Assembly: GCA_039621445.1 (NCBI GenBank)
Contig: CP154955.1
Location: forward strand, 36,249,123 to 36,313,122
From: Euglena gracilis
Lineage: Eukaryota > Euglenida > Euglenophyceae > Euglenales
DNA: 64,000 nucleotides
Direction of reading: 5' to 3'
In this document: one piece after another, positions 11,901 to 20,459 of the stretch
How the letters are laid out: each line of letters starts with the position of its first letter
Position numbering within the stretch: position 1 is the first letter of the stretch
Notes under the pieces: generated by a model
Told to the model about the DNA's origin: nothing
Seen by the model: the letters and a program-made list of their open reading frames with translations, nothing else
Databases searched by the model: none
Program-made: the position numbers and the translations under genes

Positions 11901-14900
11901 GGGTCACCGCCAAAAAACCAGTCAGTCACTCTGAAAAAACCAGTCAGTCACCCCCCCCCCGGGGGGGTGGGGTGGGACAGGTGTTCAGCAATGGACCAAT
12001 AATCTGGCCCGGACCCCCCTCGGTCTGGCTCGGACCCCCCTCCACAAAACATATGCTCTCATTTGTTGTCAATTTCCAAGAAAAAAAAGACTTTGATGCA
12101 AAGCGCAAACAATACTGGAGGAAAAAAAGTGTTTCTAAGTTTTCTTGAGTTTGTTTACAAAAATCACCTATAACTTTCCATTTTTGAAGAGGCGCCATGT
12201 GCAAGGGTTTCTGGAGGGGGACAGCCTGACACCCAGGGTCTGGGCTTGAAAATCGACAATAAGAAGCTTGGCTTGAAAACCTCATTAACAGCAGAGGGGG
12301 GGGGGCGCACACGCCTTTTTTGCGTTTTTCGACATGACCAAAATCTGGGTTTTTGAGTTTTTGTTTTTTTATGTTTTTGGCTTTTTGGCTTTTTGTGCAG
12401 AAAAAATATCACCTGAAATTTAACAAAAAGGCAACCGAACCGGAGTGAAATAAAAAATATTTTCCCATTCTGTCAATGTCCAAGAGATGTTAAGAGGCGG
12501 TGAGCAGAGGTGCCTGATTCATACAGCAATGGGGCATACAATAGCAGCATGGGTTGGTGGCCAAAGTGGACCCAATGCCAGAAAGGCTCTTCTGACACAC
12601 GTCATTCCATAGAGTCAAATAGAACAACCATACAAAAAACAAAGCGAGAAATAAGCAAAAACAACTACTATTTCCACAATCCCAAACAAATGACGTGACA
12701 TCGAACCTCCTTGGGCTGCAAAGCTTTCTGCTCTGTTTGGAAATCTTTCCTGTAATTGCTCCTTCTTCCTTTGGCAATTTCTTTCAATTCATCTCAAAAT
12801 TCCTCATCTCATTTCAGCACAAGTCCCTTTCTGGCAAGCACCTTGCGGAAGAAGGTGTACAGCTTTGCATCAGCTTCAGATGCCAGTCGAGGCACATGAG
12901 TTTCTCCAACCCACATGTTGTTGGTGTTTGCATGATGAACCCAGGCCCTGGTGGCTGCACCGGACCACTCCAAACCTCACCTTCCCAAATAGATTTCAGT
13001 CAGAACAGCTTGTTCAAAGCGTCTTTCAATTTGTGGGAATTAGGTTTGTCTGAACAAACCCAGATTTGAGTGATGTTAATCCAGGTGCAGAGAAAATCGC
13101 AATACTCCTCCACTCCGCACCAAAGCCTGTGCGGACGGCATGGGACCGTTGCCATGAGAAGTAAGGCACCAGCAGCAAGCTGTGGATGATGTAGCCCACC
13201 GTGTCCTGCAAGAACTGGTTCTCGCTGAAGGCATTATGCCCACACTCATGACCAATGACCCAGCAGCCCGTTGCAACGGTTCCCGTCACCATGGCTGTAG
13301 GGCGGGGGGTGGGGGGAGCAGAAGATCAGCAGAGGAGGAACCACATCATCACAAAGGCACAAAGGCGTTGAGGGTGAAAGGATGGTAAAAATGTCGAACG
13401 AAAATTCTCGTCACTGGGGGTCCAACACCCCTGGAGGGGTGCACTTCGTCTGGGCCGAAAACTTTTGCCCCCAAAACGGACAAAGATGTCATTTTGGGAA
13501 CTCTTAGGCAAAATTTGCCAAAAAAATGCCCAAAATTCTCGGTGCAAAGCGCCGGAAGGAAAACTTTGACCCTTTTGACCGGTCCCTCCGGGGTCGCTCC
13601 GGACCAGGGCAGAACAGGAAGGCCTGGTGGTCGACCCCCCCTGGGGGAGAGAAACTGCACATGGGCCGGTCAAAAACTGCACTGCAAAAAACTGCAAAAA
13701 AAAACTGCACTTCAACAAAAAAAAAACAATAAACAAACTGAAATGGTGTGCATATGCAAAACAACGTAAACTGCGACCACATGAGCACTTGAGCCCCAAT
13801 TCACCTAACTTTTTTTGCACAGCTTTGGAGCCGATGGCGACAAAATGGAAGCAATCAATCAAGGTGCACTGTGCATGGTTTTTCATGCACTGAAATGCAA
13901 GTCATGTGTTTGGATGCCGGGACGCACCGGTGCAAAAAACCCAAAACGTGAAAACTGCAAAAAACTGCAAAAACTGCATGAGTCTGGCCCTTAGCCAGGC
14001 CTTTGGCCGAAAGGGGGCGGTCTTAAGGAAAAAAAAATTTCCTGTCCCTTGAGGACCAGCCTGCCCCCCCTCCCTCCGGTCTTAAGAAAAAACCCTGAAC
14101 CCAGCAGCTTTTTGCAGTTTTTTTTGCAGCTTTTTGCAGCTTTTTTCTGAAAAAAAAACTGCACACGTGCAGTTTTTTTTGGAGTTTTGTTTTATTCCAG
14201 TTTTGAGGAAACCTGAGGTGTTTATTTTTTTGGTGCTGGATTATATGTTTGAAGGGTGTTTCTCAAGGAAAAGCATCATCTGTTCATGAGTTGTGTTGTC
14301 CACAGTTATCCCACCAATTGTCTTGCCCCCAACTGTCTTGCCAATTGCCTCACCTCTTATTTCAACAGATATTTTCCTGCACCAAAACTTGTACACCATG
14401 CCCACAAAGATGCCAAACGGTTTCCATTCCAAATGTGGGAAAAATGCACATTGACACATGCATAGAAATTTTCAATGCTTTCGTTTCTTATTTCTTGCAG
14501 GGGACTTTCGGTCCATCACCTGGTGACATTTCCCCAATGTCACAATGAAAAAAAAATCCACAACAACCACCACAAACTTTGAACATTGTCCTTAGGGGAT
14601 GGCCAAATGGTCTACAACCTGGGAATTTCTTGCAATAAGAAAGAACTTCTTGAGCTTTGAAGCATGTGGCTTGTGTGACATTTGACCACAATGCTTGGGG
14701 CAAAACCCAATCTTCTTCAGGATCTTGTGCTCCTTTGTGGCACCACAAATTTCGAAATCCTCAACTCCAACTTCAACCAAAATTTGCACAAAAAAACAGT
14801 TTTTGTATTTAGTCCCTAGGAATCCCAACCAAACCACTTTTTTGACCATATTTCCGTCCAGGCGGTTTGGTCGAATGAATATCAAGACAGGCATCGGGCC

Positions 14901-16702
14901 CAGACAAAATAGGTTTTAGAAAAATACCGACACTGACAGATTCAGCAGGGGCGCCGGGCGGCTCGCTTCGCTCGCTCGCGCCCGGCACCCCTGCTGAATC
15001 TGTTAGTGTCGGTCAATTTTTGTATAGAATCTGCTCAGGAGTGTGCAAATGACGCTTGCCAAAATAAGCATCGTGACATCGTGACACCAGGCCGGAGATG
15101 GAGCAATTTTGGTTGTGGTCTTGTCACCGAAACAATCTGTTTTTTTGGAATGGTGGCAACACCAGGGGGGTCCCGGCAGGGCAGAACGGGAAGGCCTGGT
15201 GGGCCCCCCACCCGGGAGGTGGGGGGGGGCAGGGTTCGATATAAGGACAGGTGGGGGGGGGTGGTCCGGACCCCCCCCTGCGGGCCAGGAGGGGGGGGGG
15301 GCGGGGGTGGACCCCCCCCCCCACCTAAACAGGTGCGCGGTCAGGGTGGCCGAAAATTTTTGACCCCCCAAAACGACCAAAAGTGCCATTTTGGGCACTT
15401 TTTGGGCAAAAATGTGCCAAAAATGCAAAAAATTTTCGGCGCGAAGCGCCGGAGGAAAAAATTGACCCTTTTGGGGGGGGGTCCCGGGAACCCCCCGAGG
15501 GTCGGTCCGGACCCCCCTGGCAGGTGGGGGGGGGAGTCCGGACCCCCCCCTGCGGGCCAGGAGGGGGGGGGTGGGGGGGACACCCCCCCACCTAAACCAT
15601 GTACGCCCTCCTTATATCAAACCCTGGGGGGGGGGGTCCCACCCATACAATTTTTTACGAACCCCCGGGGGGGGGGGGGGGGGGGGGCCACTCCACTTTT
15701 TTAAAAACCAGTCAGTCACTCGTTTTCAAAAAACCAGCCAGTCACTACCCCCCCCCCGGGGGGGGGGTCGGCCACTCAGAAAAACAGCCACTTTCCAGTC
15801 ACTTTAGGCCATTTTAGGCCAAAAAAAAATTCCGGCCCCCGTGACCTCCTTTGTGTCTCCAGAGGGGGGCTTTCAAGCGTTTTGCCAAAGTTTCAAAAAG
15901 CAGGAAAACTGCCAGATTGGGGGGGGGGCTTTCAAAAGGGGGGATATACGCCCAGGGATTGTTTCTTTCCATTGACTGTTCTTTAAGGCAGACAAATAAT
16001 CTTATTTGATTCTGAAAATGCCAGCTCTGGAAGAAAACATACCGTACAGGGCCCACACTGGGGCCCAAGACCACGAATATGGGATGAAAGTTCCAGCAAA
16101 CAAGCAAAGGCCAGTCAATGTGACAGACGTCAACGCATACATCATGGATGTGAAGGTGTCCTTCTTCAATAACTCCTGGAAGACGATATGTGGTGCATCC
16201 ATCCATCTTTCCCAGCTATGTGGTGCATCCATCCATCTTTCCCAGCAACGCAACAGCAGCATTGGTGGGGAGGCAGACCTTTGGGATCGCTTGCATAACC
16301 TGTGGCTTTGTAGGAAACTTCTTTCCAGAAACAAGGGCCTTGCCATTCAGTCCTGAAAACAAAAAATCATCCAACTATGATCACTTGAGTTTGGCACCTG
16401 AGAATCCAGGGACAATGTCTTTCCCGACAATTTCCGCATTGGGACCAGGCTTCTTTTCTGCTTCAGGGGGGGGGGCAGGTGTAAAACAAAAGATAATCGC
16501 CACACCAACCCACAGGGCTTGAAAGCCGTCTGGTTGGGTCCCAAGCTGGCCATATACTTGGCATCAATTTCCAAATTCTCCCGATGATGCTGTCGGAATG
16601 TAGCATAGGAGTACGTGGTGAACAGCGATGCGAAAAATGCCAAGATTCCCCCCAAAATGGGGAGCTTGAAGAAGATATTTGATGACTTCGCAGCGACAGC
16701 AC
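1703..16702 (-). CDS. FAD2: fatty acid desaturase, FAD2/delta-12 type (nine exons visible, 3' end missing)
   Basis: Membrane di-iron desaturase that would introduce a double bond into a phospholipid-linked fatty acid in the ER. Nine minus-strand exons are visible: 16514-16702, 16398-16460, 16279-16352, 16043-16175, 13137-13294, 12842-12940, 3836-3976, 1807-1961 and 1703-1761. The product shows histidine box 1 (HECGHNAFS), then VPYFSWQRSHA leading into VHHANTNN (box 2, HxxHH type) and GETHVP, then GWPVYLMKGASGGP, LFPGK, GLPYLFVNAWL, YTWLQHT and DIPHFD. This order is characteristic of delta-12/omega-3 acyl-lipid desaturases. Most junctions are GT-AG with matching phase, but 13137/12940 and 1807/1761 could not be joined cleanly. 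The initiator exon (above 16702) and the third histidine box (below 1703) are not seen. Delta-12 rather than omega-3 specificity is inference; front-end desaturases are excluded because there is no cytochrome b5 domain and the box pattern differs. Confidence 0.9.
1807..1961 (-). CDS. FAD2: desaturase exon 8 (GLPYLFVNAWL, YTWLQHT)
   Basis: 155 nt: 51 codons plus two bases. The acceptor GTCCAG|GTATTG at 1961/1962 gives phase 0, matching the previous exon exactly (KLR|VLLSDLG). It encodes two hydrophobic stretches and the invariant YTWLQHT. The 3' side fits a GC donor (AG|GCAAGC). Confidence 0.92.
1962..3835 (-). other. desaturase intron, 1.87 kb, repeat-filled
   Basis: GT-AG intron (donor CGG|GTGTGC, acceptor GTCCAG). 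It contains G-run elements at about 2655-2790, hairpin cores near 2624 and 3622, and the 34-bp direct repeat shared with about 225-262. No reading frame of interest was seen. Confidence 0.8.
3836..3976 (-). CDS. FAD2: desaturase exon 7 (GWPVYLMKGASGGP ... ELFPGK)
   Basis: Exactly 47 codons between the acceptor CCTCAG|GTGTTT and the donor CGG|GTGTGC, phase 0 on both sides. GWPVYL, GASGGPAYGTTNHF and LFPGKHK are standard FAD2-family signatures after histidine box 2. Confidence 0.95.
4478..5360. mobile_element. hAT-like non-autonomous element with 8-bp TSD, split by a nested insertion
   Basis: Ends are CATACCATTGCTAACC (left) and GTTAAGCAATGGGATG (right), imperfect inverted repeats. They are flanked on both sides by GCCAGCAG (4470-4477 and 5361-5368), an exact 8-bp duplication. 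Eight-base duplications and CA-initial ends suit the hAT superfamily. The interior has CCAGTCAGTCAC motifs and no transposase. A second element (4607-5052) sits inside it. Confidence 0.8.
4607..5052. mobile_element. nested hAT-like element, CAGGG...CCCCTG ends
   Basis: The right end CTTAAGAAAGCCCCTG matches the family TIR; the left end CAGGGCAAGCACCCC is degenerate. It is flanked by GATTGGAC (4599-4606) and GATTGGAG (5053-5060), an 8-bp duplication with one mismatch. The interior is rich in GGCTGG/CCAGCC tracts and closely resembles the complete element at 40677-41162, in the opposite orientation. Confidence 0.72.
5398..5826. mobile_element. hAT-like MITE, TIR CAGGCTTTTGCTTAAGG
   Basis: A 17-bp perfect terminal inverted repeat (CAGGCTTTTGCTTAAGG / CCTTAAGCAAAAGCCTG) is flanked by an exact 8-bp duplication CTCCCAGC (5390-5397, 5827-5834). 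The interior has CTAGC-rich palindromes and two GGCGC hairpin cores (about 5548 and 5673). An inverted-orientation copy with the same interior is at 34765-35173. There is no coding capacity. Confidence 0.9.
5835..7198. other. intronic repeats without recognised genes
   Basis: Contains two direct copies of a block with GTCGACCCCGCCCCACC near 5950-6002, an AT-rich stretch at 6100-6660, the short hAT-like element 6684-6807 and a GGCGC core at about 7047. The 240-codon open frame at 6025-6747 has no recognisable domain and is probably chance. Confidence 0.6.
6684..6807. mobile_element. short hAT-like element (124 bp)
   Basis: Ends CATACAATTGCTTACC / CTCAAGCAATTGCCTG are imperfect inverted repeats. 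The 8-bp flanks are TACGAGGT (6676-6683) and TACGAGAT (6808-6815), one mismatch. The interior consists of G and C runs with two CCAGTCA-type motifs. Confidence 0.65.
8911..8959 (+). repeat. near-continuous poly-G tract (about 49 nt)
   Basis: A run of G interrupted by a single C, followed by TCC and a C run. It is the longest homopolymer seen in the window and a strong G-quadruplex candidate. Its length in the assembly should be treated with caution. Confidence 0.85.
10020..10180 (+). repeat. GC-rich minisatellite (CGGCCCGGCGG-like units)
   Basis: Irregular tandem array of roughly 8-11 bp units of CGGCCCGGC type inside the third hairpin-ended unit. The open frames through it are low-complexity R/P/A/G strings and not genes. 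Confidence 0.85.
11759..12841. other. proximal part of the 8.9-kb intron
   Basis: Contains CCAGTCAGTCAC motifs at about 11920 and 11940 beside G/C runs, then AT-rich sequence to 12841. A minus-strand frame near 12490-12777 is hydrophobic but has no desaturase similarity, and the flanking exons join in phase without it. Confidence 0.5.
12842..12940 (-). CDS. FAD2: desaturase exon 6 (VHHANTNN, GETHVPR)
   Basis: Reads VHHANTNNMWVGETHVPR and on to TFFRK. HH completes histidine box 2 begun in the previous exon (SHA). The donor is CGCAAG|GTGCTT. The upstream border is uncertain because no AG lies directly before GTTCATCAT; the nearest (CACCAG, 12949-12954) leaves extra codons and a phase problem. 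Confidence 0.9.
13137..13294 (-). CDS. FAD2: desaturase exon 5 (histidine box 1, HECGHNAFS)
   Basis: 158 nt: two bases plus 52 codons. The acceptor CTACAG|CCATGG at 13294/13295 joins in phase to the preceding exon, giving WALY-A-MVTGTVATGCWVIGHECGH. It ends VPYFSWQRSHA at GCC|GTCCGC. The histidines HxxxH are intact. Confidence 0.95.
13295..16042 (-). other. 2.75-kb desaturase intron with interspersed elements
   Basis: GT-AG intron (donor TACG|GTATGT). It holds a G-run element at 13400-13660 with the shared block GGGCAGAACAGGAAGGCCTG, an AT-rich stretch with short AACTGCA repeats (13670-14170), the foldback 14926-15014 and G-run repeats at 15150-15700 duplicated from the left end of the window. 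CCAGTCAGTCAC motifs lie at about 15707. No exon was recognised inside. Confidence 0.7.
14926..15014. repeat. 89-bp foldback element
   Basis: Two arms of about 34 bp (starting CCGACACTGACAGATTCAGC) are complementary with two mismatches, around a loop of GCTCGCTTCGCTCGC type. A related but more degenerate foldback lies at about 37274-37330 (GAGCAGGGGCGCCAGGCC...). Confidence 0.85.
16043..16175 (-). CDS. FAD2: desaturase exon 4 (first membrane segment)
   Basis: 133 nt: ELLKKDTFTSMMYALTSV, then a hydrophobic stretch ending FIPYSWSWAPVWALY, as expected just before histidine box 1. Acceptor CTTCCAG|GAGTTA, donor TACG|GTATGT; the phases match both neighbours. The upstream 103-nt intron (16176-16278) contains a 30-bp tandem duplication (about 16190-16250). 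Confidence 0.92.
16279..16352 (-). CDS. FAD2: desaturase exon 3 (FPTKPQVMQAIPK)
   Basis: Reads LNGKALVSGKKFPTKPQVMQ and ends AIPK, the cytosolic segment preceding the first helix in FAD2-type enzymes. Acceptor TTTTCAG|GACTGA, donor AAAG|GTCTGC. The upstream intron 16353-16397 is only 45 nt (donor TCAG|GTGCCA). Confidence 0.85.
16398..16460 (-). CDS. FAD2: desaturase exon 2 (N-terminal segment)
   Basis: 63 nt reading EKKPGPNAEIVGKDIVPGFS. It is placed by phase continuity with exon 3 and by splice sites (acceptor CTGAAG, donor TCAG|GTGCCA). The segment is not conserved enough for an independent family assignment. Confidence 0.6.
16514..16702 (-). CDS. FAD2: probable desaturase exon 1 or 2 (hydrophobic N-terminal segment)
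   Basis: Open from the acceptor CCACAG|GTGCTG. Reads AVAAKSSNIFFKLPILGGI, continues through a hydrophobic stretch to MASLGPNQTAFKP, and has a possible donor CCCT|GTGGGT. No methionine in a start context was identified, so at least one exon should lie further right. The hydrophobic segment could be part of an extra helix or a targeting peptide; this is inference from composition. Confidence 0.5.
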
Positions 16703-18600
16703 CTGTGGAACAACAATGCTGTCTTCAATGTTTGCAACAAGCTAGAACTGTGCACAGGATTTTGGAGGGTTTCTAACGTGTTGACTGATTGTTCAAAAAA
16801 AAACCCAAAAGGCCACCACGGACATTTTTGGTTTTGGGTGAAAAGCGCCAGTCACTGGAGAAAATTTTTCTCAAGCCAGCCTTGCTGGCAGACCCCCCCC
16901 CCCCGAGGAGGAGCCTTCTCCGAGTGCGCAGGGCTGCTGCGAACCCTGAAACTCCATTTCACAGATGTTCGGATGGCACCGTTTCAAGGTTTTCCTCGCG
17001 GTGTCACCTTTTGGGGGGGGGTTGCAGCAGCCGTAACTACAGCTGTGTGCCTCGTTGAGGTCCCAGACATGCGCCATATTGTGGCCTGTGAAACACCCAT
17101 CAAAAAAGGTCTCCACTCATTTTCCTCGATTCCGCCTCCATCCTAAGTTATGCGCCCCTGAAAAGTGATCCAACAAGCTAAATTTTGGAAAACACAAATT
17201 TTGGACCGGGTGGGAATAATAATCCCGCAATCCTGAGGAGTTGGGCTCTGGAATTTGGATGTCTGGATTCCCCATGAAGCAGGCGTCAAAAAAAAATCTG
17301 CTTCAAAGTTTGCCATCAGTCTAAAAAAAAAGACTCATTTTGAGAGGGAAAACATTTTCAACACTCAAAGAGGATTTTTTTTTGCTGAGCTGGCACCAAA
17401 GAAAATAACTTTTTCTGGGTGTCTAGATGGCAAATTTTGATGTTTTTTTTGAAAAAATGGGCAAGGAAGCCCAAAGTCACCAGGGAGGGAGGGACGGTGC
17501 TATGGGAAGGCCACATCCACCCAAATCCAAAATATTTTGAAAAAGGAACCGCCCCCCCAAAAATGGAACACTCCCCCAGCACGGGGATTTCAGGTGGGAA
17601 TTTTTTGACAATTTTTTTGAAAAATGACCCAAAATACATGGCTGTTTTTGTGGGAAACCACACAAAAAATCTCAAAACTTTCAGGTTTAAAAATTCACCA
17701 CCCCAGCAGTTTGGCCCATGCGAAATCAAAAGGCACAGAATTCTAATAATTTCTTCGATAAATAATTTTGGGAGGGGTGTGTACTTGCCGATGCTTGTGC
17801 AATAATAATCTGTTCCCGATCTTGGAAAGTTGTTGACTTGCCAAAGGTCAAGGAGCTGAACAAGGGAACATAAAGAGATTTCTTTAAAAAAAAATACAAG
17901 CCAAACCTCACTGCATTCCTCTCTGGCTGGCTCGGAAATTGCCTGCTAGGTGGTTGCACAGGAGTCCAGGATAACAGTGGAGGAGCCCTCTGCAAAGCTG
18001 AGTGGAAAACGTATTCAAGAATTGGTTTTAGCAGGGAAGGGCACCTGCAGACCACAAGGAATGAGTGGATGGAGAAATAGCGAACACCGTGAGTGCCAGG
18101 CAGACTAAGGAAACACAGCCAGCGAATTTCCTGAGGGGGAGGGTTAAACAACAAGGAACATTAAGACAGGCTTACCAGCGCGTTCCCTCATCTGCTGTGG
18201 GAGACATTATATGCTGAGGAAGAAGAAAATTTTCAAATTGGAAGTATGTCTCTTTTGTTGATCATTTCAAACGGTGCACTCAAACATCAGTCAGAAAAAA
18301 ATTTGGTATGGGAAAGGGTTTTAACAAAACGCCCAGAAGTGGAGCCCAGGGTCTCTCTTGGTAAAATTCGAATGCAAGAAAATTGGAAAGTAGTCGCAAC
18401 CTTGCCACCACCGTGCTTTTGAGCATCAACAACCCAAAATTAGGAACTGCAACCAAATTAGGTTCTGCTATTCCATGGCCGAATACAGCCCTGGCCACGG
18501 AACGCTGCTGCCTCCTGCCCGACGCTAGCAACAATCGGTCGGCTATGCGTCAGCCCACAATCCGCGTCACCCGAGAGGCATCCCGCTGCCGCAACTCCCC
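16703..18600. other. 5' flank of desaturase, no gene recognised
   Basis: Expected to contain the first desaturase exon and promoter (minus strand), but neither could be pinned down. C-run tracts near 16890 and 17020 and AT-rich sequence at 17200-17900. The minus frame 17726-18154 (142 codons) has no recognised domain. Confidence 0.4.
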
Positions 18601-18614
18601 TTGAAATCCCGCCG

Positions 18615-19790
18615 TTGCTCCGTCTGCACCGCCCTGGCGGGGAGGGGGAGCCTACTAACGTGTGGCGACATACACCTCCACGCCGGACCTCCGTACCCCC
18701 ATGCAGCACGCCACACCCGTCACTCCCTCCTGGACCGCTACAATGCCAGCCGGAGCACCCTCCGGACGGGCCGGGCCGAGGGAGTCTCCTGTCATGTGGT
18801 GACATCGAGAGCAACCCTGGACCCCCGGCGGGCCGCCAGGCACCCCCCGCCGGCAAGAAACGCTCCGCAGCGCCTCCCAGTCCCGTGAGAGCCTCGCCGC
18901 CCGAGTCCATTCCGGACCTGGCTCACCCTGGAGATGAGGTGCCCGCGGCCATGGTCGTCGACCACAACGGCAACGGCTCAGACCTCGGACAAGTTGGCAC
19001 CCCGCGCCTCATCATTCCGCCACAACCGGCAAGTCTGCAAGACATCCTCCTCTGCCGGGCCAACACCATTCTCCACGTGCCAGCCTCGAACCAGCGCGAC
19101 ATGACGGAGACCATTGCCGACACCATCACCGAGTACGTCGCCAAACCCGACAACGACCGCCTGTTCGCCGCCTTGGCCTTCCTGAAATTGGTCCTGCGCA
19201 CTGTCCCGAGCATCGGCCGGGAGGCGGCAGAGGATGTCTCCACCGCCATCAGCAGGCGCATACAGCTCTTCAGGCAGGGCCAGTACTTGACACTGGTGAC
19301 CGAGCTTCGAGCGGCCACGAGTCTGCCCGCCTCATCCATCGAGAAGCGCACAGCCAAGAAAGCACGCACCGAGCCCTCGTCCGTGCCTGACGCTGTGCTC
19401 CGACGGGCGCGCACACTGGTTCGGGAAGGAGCCCCAGCCAAAGCCCTACAGATTTTGCTGTCTGAGGGGACACATCGCTCCAGCGACCCTGTGTGGGCCA
19501 AATTGCAAGACCTGCACCCACTGGGCCAGCCGGTCAACCCCAACAACTTCCCTCCGAAGTTGCCACCTTTCCCGGACGGTCAACGCATACGGTGGGAAGA
19601 ACTCCTCCGCGAAGCCATCCTCCGCTTCCCACGCACGTCGCCTCCGGGCCCCTCTGGACTGCGCCCCTGCCACTTGCAGGATGCTGTCCGCCGTCCTGGC
19701 CACGGCGCCCGCCTTCTCACGGCGCTGGGCCATGTGTGGAGGGTGACTTGCCCCCGGACCAGGCGCCAAGCTGGTGTTCCGCAAACCTGA
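18615..19790 (+). pseudogene. retrotransposon ORF with N-terminal 2A-like motif and start of RT
   Basis: 391 codons from ATG 18615. Residues 54-70 read GRGSLLSCGDIESNPGP, matching the DxExNPGP consensus of 2A peptides, which make the ribosome skip between G and P. A proline follows. Such motifs are known at the N-terminus of some non-LTR retrotransposon ORFs, where they may release a leader peptide. After a 280-residue region with no recognised endonuclease comes the RT start (FPRTSPPGPSGLRPCHLQDA, about residues 345-364). The frame then shifts near 19760; similarity continues in other frames to about 21588. RT assignment is secure. A working 2A is inference from the motif alone. The start codon is the first in frame and is not otherwise supported. 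Confidence 0.8.
18637..18690 (+). other. degenerate 2A-like copy, different frame
   Basis: In frame with 18601 this reads AGRGSLLTCGDIHLHAGP, clearly related to the intact motif 137 bp downstream, but ESNPGP has become HLHAGP. It is not in frame with the intact copy. It looks like a decayed tandem duplicate. Confidence 0.7.
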
Positions 19791-20101
19791 CCCCCTTGCG
19801 GAGAAAACGACGGCGTCCGGCCCATCGCAGTGGGCGAAACCCTTCGCCGACTGGTGGGGAAGGCACTCCTTCATACAGGAGCCGCAAGGGACCAAGTTGC
19901 TCGGCTGAGCCCCCTCCAAACCGGGGTCGGACTACCCAACGCGGCCGAATCCACCGCCATCACGGTTCAGAACCTGGTTAGGAAGCTGGACCCCAGGAGA
20001 ACTGGGCGGTTCTTCAGGTGGGTCTGAAGAACGCCTTCAATACCCTCGACCGCACTGTCATGCTCCAGGAGGCGCAGATGCGCACACCCGCGCTTTTTAA
20101 T

Positions 20102-20459
20102 GGGGGTGTTCTCCCCGTGACCCCCCCGTGACCCCCCCGTGACCCCCCCGTGACCCGAACAAGGACCCTTTTCGGCGAAATTTTGTGGGGAAAATTTTTG
20201 GCAGGGGATGCCTAATTTGATAAAATTCTCATGCAGATTCCTAATTTTGAGGCAAAATTTTTTCAAATTTGGGCTTGGTGATTCCTAATTTGGTGTCAAA
20301 ATCCTAATTTCAGCTGTGGGGATTCCTAATTTCTGGAATTTTCCCCCCAAAATGCACGCTCGGTGATTCCTAATTTTGTCACCAAAAATGTGGTGTTCCC
20401 CCCGTTACCCCCCCGTTACCCCCCCCCCCCGTGACCCCCCCGTGACCCGAACCACCCCC
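20102..20459. mobile_element. 358-bp insert with G5TG...CAC5 ends inside the RT gene
   Basis: Begins GGGGGTGTTC and ends GAACCACCCCC, flanked by AAT on both sides (20099-20101, 20460-20462). Tandem CCCCCCGTGACC units lie just inside both ends in the same orientation. The core is AT-rich with repeated ATTCCTAATTT. Removing the insert and one AAT brings CTTTTTAAT and TATTTGCGGTTC back into one frame (ALFN then YLRFVYG), so the borders are well supported. Confidence 0.8.

Larger units (their letters stand above)
3977..12841 (-). other. 8.9-kb desaturase intron holding nested mobile elements
   Basis: Phase-0 GT-AG intron (donor CGCAAG|GTGCTT at 12842, acceptor CCTCAG at 3977). It joins TFFRK to VFAIGWP without an obviously missing piece, so nearly 9 kb appears to be a single intron. 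It holds the nested hAT-like elements at 4478-5360, 5398-5826 and 6684-6807 and the three hairpin-ended units at 7199-11758. No other gene was recognised inside. Confidence 0.75.

Noticed and set aside
7090-12014. a single hAT-like element of 4.9 kb bounded by GCCCGGAC
   Set aside because: The octamer does occur beside CCATTGCTTA-like and CAGCAATGG-like ends, but the right end has a 10-bp discrepancy and GGCCCGGAC-like words are frequent here.
18774-18824. 2A motif as a sign of an integrated RNA virus
   Set aside because: The same ORF continues into a non-LTR retrotransposon RT, and no viral replicase or capsid signature is present.
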